A DNA stretch of 64,000 nt from an uncultured Amylibacter sp. (GCA_905181935.1 CAJIZV010000001.1:310001-374000); one strand, 5' to 3'; counted from the stretch's first letter, positions 30,687-40,289 are shown. Notes: generated from the letters alone by a model not told the origin. Numbers and translations: made by a program.

Positions 30687-31289
30687 ATGTTTTACACCAC
30701 AGATAGCAATAACCATGGCCTCCGGTATAATCCGTTTAAAGCTATTGTAGCACCACGGCCTATTGCCTGGATATCTACTATTGATAAACAAGGTCGAAGT
30801 AATTTAGCACCTTATTCATTTTTTAATGGCATGCAAGACGATCCACCAATTATAGGCTTTGGCTCTGGACCATCAAAAATGGGAATAGATGAGCCAAAAG
30901 ATAGCTTAAGTAATATTGAAGAAACTGGTTATTTTTGTATAAGTATTGTTTCAGAAGCATTAAAAAATCAAATGAATATTTCATCTGGGCACTTCCCACA
31001 TGACCAAAATGAATATGAAATCGCAGGTTTAACTCAAACAAAAGGTTCAACTGTGCCTGCGCCTTTTGTGACTGAAGCTCCAGTTTCACTAGAATGCAAA
31101 TTGCATGATATCATTACTCTGCCTGGGACCAGCAAATGGGTTATTGGGTTAGTCACAGCGGTTCATATTAAAGATGAATTTATAGTAAATGGCAAACTAG
31201 ATATAACCAAATACCGTCCTATAGCTCGTTTAGGCTACAAGGATTATGCCACTATTACCCAAGTATATGAATTAGACCGTCCAAAATGA
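30687..31289 (+). CDS. Flavin reductase-like protein (RutF/DIM6-NTAB family)
   Basis: A 200-residue split-barrel FMN-binding protein. The ATG at 30687 is chosen over one at 30666 because a GAGGG ribosome-binding site lies about 9 nt upstream. Conserved segments include IVAPRPIAWISTIDKQGRSNLAPYS (given as residues ~21-45) and SKWVIGLVTAVH near the C-terminus. Relatives reduce flavins with NAD(P)H or bind FMN for unknown reactions. Its stop overlaps the start of the phosphatase-like gene by 4 bp, so the two are coupled. Confidence 0.85.
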   Translation: MFYTTDSNNHGLRYNPFKAIVAPRPIAWISTIDKQGRSNLAPYSFFNGMQDDPPIIGFGSGPSKMGIDEPKDSLSNIEETGYFCISIVSEALKNQMNISSGHFPHDQNEYEIAGLTQTKGSTVPAPFVTEAPVSLECKLHDIITLPGTSKWVIGLVTAVHIKDEFIVNGKLDITKYRPIARLGYKDYATITQVYELDRPK

Positions 31290-31705
31290 ATTATGAAACA
31301 TTAAATATTTTTGAATATAATGGATATTTAACTGGCAAAATTACAGTTTCCAAACAACCTTATTCTGACACAGATTTCCAAAAAATTAAGAATTGGAAAG
31401 CAGACATCATAGTATCTATGACCAATACTGAAGAGTTTGAAACTTATGACTTTGCAATAAAAGTTTCAAACTATTCCTTACACTGGCTTCATGTTGCAGT
31501 TACCAATTTTTATAACCCAAATAATAGTTTTAATGAAATAATTTTACGCCTATCAAATATCTTAAATCGAAATGAACGTATTTTAATAGATTGCAAAGCT
31601 AGACAAACTCGTTCTGGAATGATGGCAATGCGCTTACTAGTAGAGCAAGGGGAAAAGCTAAGTCTGGCGCTCAGGCGGATACAAAACTTCACCCCTTGGC
31701 AATAA
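31286..31705 (+). CDS. Tyrosine/dual-specificity phosphatase-like protein, apparent 3' frameshift
   Basis: A 139-residue protein resembling small protein tyrosine phosphatases of alphaproteobacteria. It keeps the Cys103-x5-Arg109 phosphate loop (DCKARQTRSG), but the usual histidine before the cysteine is Asp102 and the normal glycine-rich loop is changed. The frame ends abruptly after LALRRIQNFTPWQ. In the -1 frame the sequence continues KLHPLAIKTEAQKVWASKVI to a TGA at 31744-31746, which matches my memory of the family's C-terminus (AIxTEAQxxWA). The shift maps to the AAAA run at 31683-31686. It may be a sequencing error, a decaying gene or real slippage. The start overlaps the flavin reductase stop (ATGA). 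Confidence 0.7.
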   Translation: MNYETLNIFEYNGYLTGKITVSKQPYSDTDFQKIKNWKADIIVSMTNTEEFETYDFAIKVSNYSLHWLHVAVTNFYNPNNSFNEIILRLSNILNRNERILIDCKARQTRSGMMAMRLLVEQGEKLSLALRRIQNFTPWQ

Positions 31706-31746
31706 AGACTGAAGCCCAAAAGGTCTGGGCTAGTAAAGTAATTTGA
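31684..31746 (+). pseudogene. Out-of-frame C-terminal remnant of the phosphatase-like gene
   Basis: This -1 frame carries the residues KLHPLAIKTEAQKVWASKVI and then a stop. It is the expected continuation of the phosphatase C-terminus and would extend the protein to about 153 residues. The apparent hairpin AGCCCA/TGGGCT at 31713-31731 lies inside these codons, so it is probably not a terminator. Confidence 0.55.
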
Positions 31747-31799
31747 ATACAAAAAATCAACATTAATATTAATTAAAGTTATTTAAAAGGATTTTAAAA

Positions 31800-32666
31800 A
31801 TGGTTATTGGAATTATTGGGGGGAGTGGTATTTATGAAGTTGAAGGATTAGAAAATCCACAATGGGTAAGTATTGATAGTCCTTTTGGCGCGCCATCTGA
31901 TTCACTTCTAATTGGCCATTTAAATGGAATAAAAATGGTATTTCTCCCACGTCACGGACGGGGACACGCCCAATCACCATCATCAATAAATTATAGAGCT
32001 AATATAGATATTTTAAAACGTGCCGGAGTAACTGATATAGTTTCGATGTCTGCATGTGGTTCATTTCGAGAAGAGATGGCGCCAGGTGACTTTGTGATAA
32101 TCGATCAATTTATTGATCGTACATTTGCTCGAGAAAAATCATTCTTTGGGCCAGGTTGTGTTGCACATGTTTCTGTAGCCCATCCTACGTGTACTCGCTT
32201 GGGGCAAGCCTGTTTTAATGCTGCAAAAGAACAAGGTGTAAATGTTCATATGGGTGGAACTTATTTAGCTATGGAAGGGCCACAATTTTCAACTTTAGCA
32301 GAGAGTAAGCTATATCGTGAAGTTTGGGGCTGTGATGTTATAGGTATGACTAATATGCCAGAAGCAAAATTAGCGCGTGAAGCAGAGATTTGTTATGCAT
32401 CAGTTGCAATGATTACCGACTATGATAGTTGGCACCCTGATCATGGGGAAGTAGACGTGACTAACATTATAAAAACATTAATGGGGAATGCCAATAATGC
32501 CAAAGAATTAATAACGCGCTTGCCTAAATTACTAAATAAAGATCGCCCAGTTTGTACACAGGGTTGTGACAGAGCACTTGAATTTGCAATTTTAACTCAA
32601 GTAAATGCCCGGAATCCTAAAATTATCGCTAAATTAGATGCAGTTGCGGGTCGTGTTCTTAAATAA
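31800..32666 (+). CDS. mtnP: S-methyl-5'-thioadenosine phosphorylase
   Basis: MtnP splits methylthioadenosine, a by-product of polyamine and homoserine-lactone synthesis, into adenine and methylthioribose-1-phosphate. The 288-residue protein begins with IGIIGGSGIYEVEGLE and has FLPRHGRGHAQSPSSINYRAN, YLAMEGPQFST and IGMTNMPEAKLAREAEICYA, typical of trimeric MTA phosphorylases. An AAAAGGA motif precedes the ATG. It sits just before apt, which recycles the adenine it releases. Confidence 0.94.
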   Translation: MVIGIIGGSGIYEVEGLENPQWVSIDSPFGAPSDSLLIGHLNGIKMVFLPRHGRGHAQSPSSINYRANIDILKRAGVTDIVSMSACGSFREEMAPGDFVIIDQFIDRTFAREKSFFGPGCVAHVSVAHPTCTRLGQACFNAAKEQGVNVHMGGTYLAMEGPQFSTLAESKLYREVWGCDVIGMTNMPEAKLAREAEICYASVAMITDYDSWHPDHGEVDVTNIIKTLMGNANNAKELITRLPKLLNKDRPVCTQGCDRALEFAILTQVNARNPKIIAKLDAVAGRVLK

Positions 32667-32708
32667 GAAAATAAATTAAAATTTTTACAATCAAAAATTA
32701 TGAGCCTT

Positions 32709-32717
32709 TGATATAAT
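32709..32717 (+). promoter_or_regulatory. Extended -10 promoter for apt
   Basis: TGATATAAT is a perfect extended -10 element (TGnTATAAT) located 43 bp before the apt start codon. No good -35 lies at 17 bp, which extended -10 promoters can tolerate. It suggests that apt has its own promoter besides read-through from mtnP. Confidence 0.55.
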
Positions 32718-32760
32718 TAAATTTGCGTTAGTAAGCTACACCAACTCTAAGGATTAATCT

Positions 32761-33294
32761 ATGAAGCAAAATCTTACACAATATATTCGTACTATTCCAG
32801 ATTTCCCACATGAAGGTATTCTTTTTAGAGATATTACAACACTGTTCAATAATTCCCAAGGGTTACGAGAAGCAGTAGATCAAATGGCAGAAGCAATGTC
32901 AGAACATCACTTTGATCAAGTTGCAGGACTAGAGGCACGCGGGTTTATGATGGGTGCAGCATTAGCTTATAAATTAGAACTAGGCTTCACAATGATCCGT
33001 AAGGCTGGAAAACTACCTGGTGCAACCATATCTCAAGACTATGATCTCGAATATGGTAAGGCTACTTTGGAAATTCATGATGATGCGATCCAAGCAGGAC
33101 AAAAAATTTTATTATTTGATGATTTAATTGCTACAGGAGGCACTGCAGAAGCTGGAATCAATTTGATTGAGCGCCTGGGAGGCCACGTAACAATGGCAGC
33201 GTTTATAATTGACTTACCAGAGTTAGGTGGACGCAAAAAAATTGAAGCTCTAGGAGTTCCTACACATGTCTTGTGCGAGTTTAACGGCTTATAA
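32761..33294 (+). CDS. apt: Adenine phosphoribosyltransferase
   Basis: Apt converts adenine and PRPP to AMP. The 177-residue protein has [18 protein letters not shown] at ~9-26, [14 protein letters not shown], and the PRPP-binding [15 protein letters not shown] at ~117-131. It is an ordinary member of the family. Its substrate is supplied by MtnP immediately upstream, forming a small adenine-salvage unit. Confidence 0.96.
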   Translation: MKQNLTQYIRTIPDFPHEGILFRDITTLFNNSQGLREAVDQMAEAMSEHHFDQVAGLEARGFMMGAALAYKLELGFTMIRKAGKLPGATISQDYDLEYGKATLEIHDDAIQAGQKILLFDDLIATGGTAEAGINLIERLGGHVTMAAFIIDLPELGGRKKIEALGVPTHVLCEFNGL

Positions 33295-33358
33295 TTACAA
33301 TCAATCTTATACAAAAATTTAGATATCAATTAATGCATAACTTTAAGAAGATTTTTCC

Positions 33359-34783
33359 TTAAGCTTTGTTATTATTCAAATGGCTAGTTTTTTTCAAGAC
33401 CGCGCCAGGATTCATGATGCCATTTTGATCAAGTGCGCATTTTATAGCTCGCATTGCCATTAATTTGGTTGGGTCCCCATATTTCTCAAGATCATCAACT
33501 TTCAAACGCCCAATACCATGCTCTGCAGAAACAGACCCACCAAAAGCATGAGTTTTATCATGAATAACGCGCTTAATTTTAGTTCGTATTGGCGCAAAAT
33601 CATCACGTGTTTTTCCCTGAGGCGGGTAGACATTATAATGTAGATTACCATCACCCAGGTGGCCAAAACAATTTATTCGTAAATCGCCTAATTCAGCCAA
33701 TAATAAGGGCATCTCTTCTATAAATTTAGGAATTAAAGAAATTGGAAGTGAAATATCGTGACTAGAAATAGATCCTATAAGCCGATTTGCTTCAGGAATA
33801 TTTTCTCGTAAACGCCAAAATTCTTGAGCTTGCGTCTGAGACTGAGCTATCAAAGCATCCAATACTAAGTCAGTTTCCATTGAAGCCTCTAATGCAGCCA
33901 TTAGTCTATTTTCCAAATCAGAGTTTTTACCTCCAGAAACTTCAATTAGAATTGACCACTCTGGTAATACCTGAAATGGAATCCGTATATGAGGTAAAGT
34001 TTCTTCCACAAAATTATAAGATTGTTTATGGATCAATTCGAATGCTGTAATCGAACCATCTAATTGTGACTGCAGATTAGATAATAATTTAATACCAGCA
34101 GCAGGGTCAGCAACGGTAAGAAGTCCAGTAACAGTCTGATGAGGCTTAGGAAATAACTTCAGACAAGCTGCAGTTATAATCCCTAGCGTCCCTTCTGATC
34201 CAATCAAAAGATGTCGAATATCATAACCTGTATTATCTTTGCGCAAGCGTTTCAAACCATTAAAAATACTACCATCAGGCAATACAGCTTCAATCCCAAG
34301 ACATAGATCTCGAGTATTTCCATAACGCAAAACCTGTACGCCACCAGCATTTGTTGCAAGGTTTCCACCAATTCTACACGAACCTTGAGAGGCTAAAGCC
34401 AGAGGAAATAACCGGTCTACTTCATCTGCGGCTTTTTGTACATTTTCTAAAATAGCCCCAGCTTCAACTGTAATTACATTTTCATCTGGCCAAATATTGC
34501 GCACTGCTTGCATTCGCTCAACTGATAATAAAATTATTGGCAAATCAGATTTAATTATTTGGCCACCAACTAACCCCGTACCACCAGCGAAGGGCACTAC
34601 CCCAACATTCTTAATATTACAAAAACAAATTATATCTGAAACCTGTTGCGTTGTTCTAGGGCGCAGGAGCGGCATTGGGTTGGCTACATAATCTCCACGT
34701 GGCTCTTCTAAATAACTTTTATCAGCAATACTGGTTATATCTGAACCAAATTTAGATTTAAAAAGATCAAAAAGGTGAACCAT
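33359..34783 (-). CDS. FAD-linked oxidase (D-lactate/D-2-hydroxyacid dehydrogenase-like)
   Basis: A 474-residue flavoprotein of the GlcD/DLD type. The N-terminal FAD_binding_4 domain has VVPFAGGTGLVGGQ at ~60-73 and GGNLATNAGGVQVLRYGN. The FAD-oxidase C-terminal domain has HLGDGNLHYNVYPPQG and SAEHGIGRLK. Likely substrates are D-lactate, D-2-hydroxyglutarate or glycolate, and the sequence alone does not decide. It lies 33 bp after the GNAT gene, at the 3' end of the cox-thrC transcription unit. Confidence 0.88.
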   Translation of the reverse strand: MVHLFDLFKSKFGSDITSIADKSYLEEPRGDYVANPMPLLRPRTTQQVSDIICFCNIKNVGVVPFAGGTGLVGGQIIKSDLPIILLSVERMQAVRNIWPDENVITVEAGAILENVQKAADEVDRLFPLALASQGSCRIGGNLATNAGGVQVLRYGNTRDLCLGIEAVLPDGSIFNGLKRLRKDNTGYDIRHLLIGSEGTLGIITAACLKLFPKPHQTVTGLLTVADPAAGIKLLSNLQSQLDGSITAFELIHKQSYNFVEETLPHIRIPFQVLPEWSILIEVSGGKNSDLENRLMAALEASMETDLVLDALIAQSQTQAQEFWRLRENIPEANRLIGSISSHDISLPISLIPKFIEEMPLLLAELGDLRINCFGHLGDGNLHYNVYPPQGKTRDDFAPIRTKIKRVIHDKTHAFGGSVSAEHGIGRLKVDDLEKYGDPTKLMAMRAIKCALDQNGIMNPGAVLKKTSHLNNNKA

Positions 34784-34816
34784 TAATTGTTTCCATCTAT
34801 TTTTTGTGCAAGTTTG

Positions 34817-35407
34817 TTAAATACCAGCTTCTGTTTTACCACGCCGGTCATTTCTTAAATTTGCATACAAAACATGGGTACGCCAACGGCCTGAAATTTG
34901 CAAATAGCTTTGGGCAACACCTTCATATTTAAAACCTGATTTTTCTAACAATCCACGGGATGGAATATTCTCAGGAAGTGTTGAGGCTTCAATTCTACTA
35001 AGATCAATTTTAGAAAAGCAATATGCCACAACTGCTTTTATTGCTTCAGACATATAACCTAATTGAGCAAAATCATGCCCAATCCAATATCCTAATGTCC
35101 CAGATTGAGCAGGGCCACGGCGAATATTATCCAATGTAATTGCACCAAGAAGTTGTTGGTCTTCTTTTCTAATTATAAATAATGGAAGGCTACTTTGATT
35201 CAAAAAAGATTTATTTGCCCAATAAACTCGCTTTTGGAATGCACGTTTAGAAATATAGTCAGGTGACCAAACTGGCTCCCACTCCATCAAAAAATGTTTG
35301 GAACTTTGTCGCTGTTTAACCCACTGCATATGATCACGAAGTTCAGGCAATTGCAGTATACAGCGTGGAGTTTCCAATAATACCCTAGGCTGCCGTTTGA
35401 AAAACAT
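34817..35407 (-). CDS. GNAT N-acetyltransferase, RimJ/RimL-like
   Basis: A 196-residue RimJ-type acetyltransferase. Key parts are LLGAITLDNIRRG, GTLGYWIGHDFAQLGYMSEA (acetyl-CoA motif region, ~104-123) and LPENIPSRGLLEKSGFKYEG. Such proteins acetylate the N-termini of ribosomal proteins or other amines. It starts 2 bp after the M16 peptidase stop, so it is in the same operon. A GNAT gene next to thrC and an M16 peptidase is a recurring alphaproteobacterial arrangement as far as I recall. Confidence 0.87.
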   Translation of the reverse strand: MFFKRQPRVLLETPRCILQLPELRDHMQWVKQRQSSKHFLMEWEPVWSPDYISKRAFQKRVYWANKSFLNQSSLPLFIIRKEDQQLLGAITLDNIRRGPAQSGTLGYWIGHDFAQLGYMSEAIKAVVAYCFSKIDLSRIEASTLPENIPSRGLLEKSGFKYEGVAQSYLQISGRWRTHVLYANLRNDRRGKTEAGI

Positions 35408-35409
35408 AT

Positions 35410-36675
35410 CTAACCGGCCAAACGCTTTGCTAACTGACCAACATTAGGGGCATCCGAAACAGGTCCATACAATGCAAGCGCTGGAGAAGAAATACACAAA
35501 CTTTCTGCAAATTTCTTTACGCGAGTAGCATCAACAGAGTCAATTTTTGAAATCACTTCGTCAAGGTGAGGCACTCGGTTAAAAATCGACACAGTTCGTG
35601 CAAGTCTCTCACATCGAGCCGATGCTCCTTCTAATCCCATTAACATACCAGCTTTCATTTGAGCGCGGGAACGTGCAACCTCTTCTTCACTTATATCATC
35701 TGCAGAACGTTTAAGCTCATCAATAGTAATATTTGCTAAATCAGAAATATCTTCTGAACTAGTGCCAGAATAAATAGTCATCATACCACTGTCAGCGAAT
35801 GCACCTGCAGAAGCATATATAGAGTAGCACAGACCACGCTTTTCACGTACCTCTTGAAATAACCGAGAAGACATTCCTCCGCCCAAAGCAGTAGAATAAA
35901 TTTGTGCAGTATAAATCTCATCATCCAAATAGTTCGCAGATTCTAAAGAAAGTGCAAAATGTGCTTGCTCTAAATCTTTAATAACACGAGTTTCTCCACC
36001 AACAAACTTTGAGGTTTCAGTTATAAACTTTGGTGTTCGTTTTAGGTTACCAAAAGCAGCTGCCGCTTCTTGAACTAATTTTTCATGATCTATGGCACCA
36101 GCGGCTGCAAGAACCATTTGCTCTGGCCCATAATGTTCACTTACAAAACTTTGTAAATCCATGCGGCTAAATGAACGTACACGCTCTGCAGGACCTAAAA
36201 TAGCACGGCCCATTGATTGCTTAGGGTATGCAGTTTCCTGAAGCCAATCAAAAATAATATCATCGGGTGTATCTAAAGATTGACCTATTTCTTGCAAGAT
36301 CACACCCCGCTCAATTTCTAATTCTTTTGGATCAAAAATAGAATTTAAAACAATGTCAGAAATTACATCTAATGCTAAAGGCACATCATCCTCTAAAACA
36401 CGTACATAATATGCTGTCATCTCTCGACTGGTATATGCATTGATGTATCCACCAACATCTTCAATAGCTTCAGCAATTTCTAAAGCATTTCGTTTTTTTG
36501 TACCTTTAAAAGCCATATGTTCAAGAAAATGCGCAATGCCATTTTGATCAATACGTTCATGCCTACAACCAGCACTAACCCATACGCCAAGGGATGCTGA
36601 CTTTAAGCCAGGCATATTTTCACTAACAATACGAAACCCGTTATCTAGAGTTGTAATTTGTACACTGTCGCTCAT
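35410..36675 (-). CDS. M16 family zinc peptidase (PqqL / processing-peptidase-like)
   Basis: A 421-residue peptidase of the mitochondrial-processing-peptidase beta type. The inverted zinc motif HFLEH is at 49-53, and a downstream glutamate in ELEIERGVILQEI completes the site. A second, inactive M16 domain follows, including the glycine-rich ALGGGMSSRLFQEVREKRGL. It is probably cytoplasmic or periplasmic with an unknown substrate. It overlaps thrC by 4 bp. Confidence 0.92.
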   Translation of the reverse strand: MSDSVQITTLDNGFRIVSENMPGLKSASLGVWVSAGCRHERIDQNGIAHFLEHMAFKGTKKRNALEIAEAIEDVGGYINAYTSREMTAYYVRVLEDDVPLALDVISDIVLNSIFDPKELEIERGVILQEIGQSLDTPDDIIFDWLQETAYPKQSMGRAILGPAERVRSFSRMDLQSFVSEHYGPEQMVLAAAGAIDHEKLVQEAAAAFGNLKRTPKFITETSKFVGGETRVIKDLEQAHFALSLESANYLDDEIYTAQIYSTALGGGMSSRLFQEVREKRGLCYSIYASAGAFADSGMMTIYSGTSSEDISDLANITIDELKRSADDISEEEVARSRAQMKAGMLMGLEGASARCERLARTVSIFNRVPHLDEVISKIDSVDATRVKKFAESLCISSPALALYGPVSDAPNVGQLAKRLAG

Positions 36676-38057
36676 TTAATACCTTTTCGAATAATTTCTT
36701 CAATTGCTGCTAGATCGCATGATACACGTGTCATCCGCTCATCTCGTTCAAATAAGTCTGCCATTTGAGGTGGCAAGCTGGGATGAATCCCACATGCTTT
36801 TTTTACTGCATCGGGGAATTTAGCCGGATGTGCTGTTGCTAAGGTAATCATCGCAGTATTATTCAAGTGCTCATCAGCAACCTTAACACCAATTGCACTA
36901 TGTGGGCACAAGACTTCACCTGTTTTTTCTAAATACGCTTTGATAGCAGAAGATGTTTCATCCTCAGAACACCGACCACTATCAAATTCATTACCAAGGC
37001 GGTCTAAAGCATTTTCAGAAAGTTTAAATGATCCATCACTTTTTAATTCATCAAATAATTGTGCGACCATTAAGCCTTGTCTATCGTATAAATCAAACAC
37101 TAAACGTTCAAAATTTGAACTAACTTGAATGTCCATAGACGGACTAATCGATGGTGTTACTCCTGATTTAGTATGCTCACCAGTTTCAAGTGTACGATGC
37201 AGGATATCATTATGGTTTGTAGCTATTACCAAACGGTCGATTGGCAGCCCCATCTTTTTCGCAACATAACCTGCAAAAATATCTCCGAAGTTACCAGTTG
37301 GTACGGTAAATGAAACTTTGCGTTTTGGTGCACCAATGGAAACCGCCGAAGTAAAGTAATATACAACCTGTGCCAAAACTCGCGCCCAATTAATTGAGTT
37401 TACACCTGCCAGTTTTACCTCATCACGAAAATTAAAATCGTTGAACATATCTTTTAAAAGCGCTTGGCATGTATCAAAATCTCCATCTACAGCTAAAGCG
37501 TGAACATTAGCTTCTGTAGGTGTTGTCATTTGGCGGCGCTGGACTTCAGATACACGTCCATGTGGATACATTATAAAGAGATCAACAGAATCCAAACCTT
37601 TGAAAGCATCCATAGCAGCAGAACCAGTATCACCTGAAGTTGCGCCAACAATAGTTACGCGTTCTCCTCGGCGTTTGAGAGAAACTTGGAACATTTGCCC
37701 AATTAACTGCATTGCAACGTCTTTAAATGCTAAAGTTGGGCCATGAAATAGTTCTAACAAAAAATGGTTTTCTGCGAGCTGTACAACAGGGCACTTAGCA
37801 GAATGTGAAAATCCTGCGTATGCAGACTTAATAATTATCTTAAACTCTTCATCCGAAAAAGTATCACCAATGAAAGGCTTCATAACTTCAAAGGCAACCT
37901 CTTCGTAAGACTTAGCTGAAAAGGATTCTATTTGTTTATGAGTGAGAGTCGGAAACACCTCAGGCACGTATAAACCACCATCTCGCGCCAAACCAGTTAG
38001 CATTGCTTGTTCAAATGTAAGTTCGGGTGCTTCGCCCCTGGTGGAAACATATTTCAT
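36672..38057 (-). CDS. thrC: Threonine synthase
   Basis: ThrC is the PLP enzyme that turns O-phosphohomoserine into threonine. The 461-residue protein starts MKYVSTRGEAPELTFEQAML, has the PLP-lysine segment HGPTLAFKDVAMQ at ~109-121, and GATSGDTGSAAMDAF and PTGNFGDIFAGY for phosphate and cofactor binding. It is the longer class II form. It lies 9 bp after SURF1 and overlaps the M16 gene by 4 bp. Confidence 0.96.
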   Translation of the reverse strand: MKYVSTRGEAPELTFEQAMLTGLARDGGLYVPEVFPTLTHKQIESFSAKSYEEVAFEVMKPFIGDTFSDEEFKIIIKSAYAGFSHSAKCPVVQLAENHFLLELFHGPTLAFKDVAMQLIGQMFQVSLKRRGERVTIVGATSGDTGSAAMDAFKGLDSVDLFIMYPHGRVSEVQRRQMTTPTEANVHALAVDGDFDTCQALLKDMFNDFNFRDEVKLAGVNSINWARVLAQVVYYFTSAVSIGAPKRKVSFTVPTGNFGDIFAGYVAKKMGLPIDRLVIATNHNDILHRTLETGEHTKSGVTPSISPSMDIQVSSNFERLVFDLYDRQGLMVAQLFDELKSDGSFKLSENALDRLGNEFDSGRCSEDETSSAIKAYLEKTGEVLCPHSAIGVKVADEHLNNTAMITLATAHPAKFPDAVKKACGIHPSLPPQMADLFERDERMTRVSCDLAAIEEIIRKGIK

Positions 38058-38066
38058 TTATTAACC

Positions 38067-38768
38067 TTAAACTGTTTTTTCTCTGATACGCCAAAGCAAA
38101 TAAATTGTCATCCCAAACCAGACAAAAGCTAATAAAAACCATGTAATTGCATATTCTTTATGGTCATTTTTTATGTCCAAGGAAATAGGTGAAGGTGTGA
38201 CTGCAGTATAGTCCATCCATACATTATTTGTTTTAATCTGAAGGGATTCAGCAACAATTAAAAATGGATTAATACCAAAATGCTGAGCCATTGGAGGCAC
38301 AAACCGTGAAAACCAGACATTATTACTTATGTCTGGTTTAGGTGTAAAACTATCATCATGATCATCCGGGAAGGAAATATACCCAATTACCTTCATTGGT
38401 CCCGTGGGACGCTGTTCGTTTTTTTTATCAGCAGGAACCCAGCCAAGGTCGACGAATAAAGATTTTTCATTCCATATAAATTCAGAAACAATGCGATATC
38501 CTAGTCCTATTTTTTGAGGAGCATAAACATGCGCTTCATTGCCTGTTATGGCACCCTCAAATTCAACACGTAAATAATTATAAAGTTCAGATGTAGCGGC
38601 TTCATAATTACCAAGTAAAGGTGCAGGAATTCCAGAACGGCGTTCTTCTATGCTAGAGATTACTTCTTGTTTCCATTCTAAACGTTGCATTTGCCAACAA
38701 CCAAGCCACAATAAAATTGCAATTCCAGTAAGTCCAAATATTAATGGTAATACCATACGTTTAGTCAT
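38067..38768 (-). CDS. SURF1 family cytochrome oxidase assembly protein
   Basis: SURF1 (Shy1) helps insert haem a into cytochrome oxidase subunit I. The ATG at 38766-38768 is chosen because an upstream TTG start would overlap the GAGGG ribosome-binding site. The 233-residue protein has transmembrane helices at both ends (~6-24 and ~205-225) flanking a periplasmic domain with LGWVP and GYISFP, as in the family. A hairpin at 38792-38819 separates it from ctaE. Confidence 0.92.
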   Translation of the reverse strand: MTKRMVLPLIFGLTGIAILLWLGCWQMQRLEWKQEVISSIEERRSGIPAPLLGNYEAATSELYNYLRVEFEGAITGNEAHVYAPQKIGLGYRIVSEFIWNEKSLFVDLGWVPADKKNEQRPTGPMKVIGYISFPDDHDDSFTPKPDISNNVWFSRFVPPMAQHFGINPFLIVAESLQIKTNNVWMDYTAVTPSPISLDIKNDHKEYAITWFLLAFVWFGMTIYLLWRIREKTV

Positions 38769-38791
38769 CTTAACCCTCAAATTAAAAAGTA

Positions 38792-38819
38792 AAAGCGCAG
38801 GAATCTCTTCCTACGCTTT
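38792..38819 (-). terminator. Hairpin between ctaE and SURF1, probable partial terminator
   Basis: On the minus strand AAAGCGTAGGAA pairs with TTCCTGCGCTTT around a GAGA tetraloop: a 12-bp stem with one U-G wobble, followed by TACTTTTTAATTT. The plus strand would carry a mismatch instead of the wobble, supporting minus-strand function. It probably lowers expression of SURF1, thrC and genes beyond relative to the oxidase genes, or protects the upstream mRNA 3' end. Confidence 0.65.
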
Positions 38820-38844
38820 AAATTAGTATTAATGGCAGTCTGGA

Positions 38845-39687
38845 TCAACCAGCCCAAATATAAACTGCAGCGAATAAAAATAGCCATACGACATCAACGA
38901 AATGCCAATACCATGCAGCTGCTTCAAACCCAACATGACGTTCCTGTGTAAAGTGACCTTTGAGAGTACGTATTAAACAAACTGCTAAGAAAATCGTGCC
39001 TACAACTACATGAAAACCGTGAAAACCAGTAGCCATAAAGAAATTTGCACCATACACATTATCACGAAAGCTAAATGCAGCATGTCCATATTCATAAACT
39101 TGGAAAACAGTAAAGATTGCGCCTAAAACAATAGAACCAACTAATCCCCACACTAAACCTTTCCGATCGTTATCATGCGCTAAGGCATGGTGTGCCCAGG
39201 TGGCAAAGCATCCTGAACACAACAAAATTAATGTATTAATTAACGGCAGATGCCACGGGTCAAATGTTTCAATTCCTGCTGGCGGCCAAATACCATCAAC
39301 TGCCGGTGACATTGGACCCATAGGATACAATGCATTTTTAAAAAATGACCAAAACCAAGCAACAAAAAACATTACTTCAGACATAATAAACATGATAACG
39401 CCATAGCGCAAACCAATGACAACAACTGGGGTATGATCGCCCGCATGTGAATCATCAACACATTCGCTCCACCAAGCAAACATAGTATATAAAGTCATAA
39501 TTAAACCAATTATGAATAGCCATGGAGACAATGGAATTCCACCTAATGTAATTGGGTCTAAGCCGCGGCCTAGGTGATGTGCTGCAAAAACAGCTCCAAC
39601 AAGCATTGTAAAAGCGGAAAGCCCACCAAATACTGGCCAAATACTAGGTGTTAAAATATGATAATCATGGTTTTTTTCATGTGCCAT
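38845..39687 (-). CDS. ctaE: Cytochrome c oxidase subunit III
   Basis: Subunit III of the aa3-type oxidase, an integral membrane protein that stabilises the catalytic core. The ATG at 39685-39687 gives [19 protein letters not shown] (280 residues). The upstream in-frame TTG is rejected because the AGGGACGAG ribosome-binding site lies between them. Seven membrane helices are expected, and the family motifs [28 protein letters not shown] and [17 protein letters not shown] are present. Confidence 0.96.
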   Translation of the reverse strand: MAHEKNHDYHILTPSIWPVFGGLSAFTMLVGAVFAAHHLGRGLDPITLGGIPLSPWLFIIGLIMTLYTMFAWWSECVDDSHAGDHTPVVVIGLRYGVIMFIMSEVMFFVAWFWSFFKNALYPMGPMSPAVDGIWPPAGIETFDPWHLPLINTLILLCSGCFATWAHHALAHDNDRKGLVWGLVGSIVLGAIFTVFQVYEYGHAAFSFRDNVYGANFFMATGFHGFHVVVGTIFLAVCLIRTLKGHFTQERHVGFEAAAWYWHFVDVVWLFLFAAVYIWAG

Positions 39688-39707
39688 TTTCGACTCGTCC
39701 CTTAAAT

Positions 39708-40289
39708 TCAAGGTTTGTTTACTTTGGTTTGCACTGTGCTTGCAAGACTTGCTTGTTCACTTGGTAAATCTGTCGCATGGAAAGTATATGACAGCGTTAT
39801 ATTTTTTACGAACTTTGCTTCCCGGTCATTAACAATTTCTGGATCTACATAAAAAGTTACAGGCATTTGCACTGTTTCACCGGGCTGTAATACCTGCATT
39901 TCAAAACAGAAGCACTGGATTTTATTAAAATAATACCCAGCAGAATATGGATATACATTAAAACTGGCTGTACCAGCTATAACTCGATCTGTTGGGTTGT
40001 GCGCTTCGTAAAAAGCCAAACCAGTTTCACCTATTCGAAGCGTCATGGTTCTTTCTATTGGCTTAAATTTCCAATCTATATTGGAGTCTAAGGAGCCATC
40101 AAAGCGCACTGTAATTTCACGATCGAGGATTACGTCACTTTCTTCAACGGCTTTTTGCGTCACTCCACCAAACCCAGTTACACGACAAAACCAATCGTAA
40201 AAAGGAACCGCGGCAAAGGACATAGCTAACATAAAAGCAACTAAAAAAAGTAAACGGAAAGCTATTCTATTTTTTGATTTTTCACTCAT
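39708..40289 (-). CDS. ctaG: Cytochrome c oxidase assembly protein CtaG/Cox11
   Basis: CtaG delivers copper to the CuB site of subunit I. The 193-residue protein has one N-terminal transmembrane helix (~9-27) and a periplasmic copper-binding domain with [15 protein letters not shown] and the CFCFEMQ dithiol motif at ~129-135. Its start overlaps the stop of the small coxF-like gene (ATGA). Confidence 0.95.
   Translation of the reverse strand: MSEKSKNRIAFRLLFLVAFMLAMSFAAVPFYDWFCRVTGFGGVTQKAVEESDVILDREITVRFDGSLDSNIDWKFKPIERTMTLRIGETGLAFYEAHNPTDRVIAGTASFNVYPYSAGYYFNKIQCFCFEMQVLQPGETVQMPVTFYVDPEIVNDREAKFVKNITLSYTFHATDLPSEQASLASTVQTKVNKP

Noticed and set aside
31713..31731. AGCCCA-N7-TGGGCT hairpin before mtnP, looking like a terminator
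   Set aside because: It falls within the out-of-frame phosphatase C-terminal codons (EAQKVWA) and has no U-run after it.
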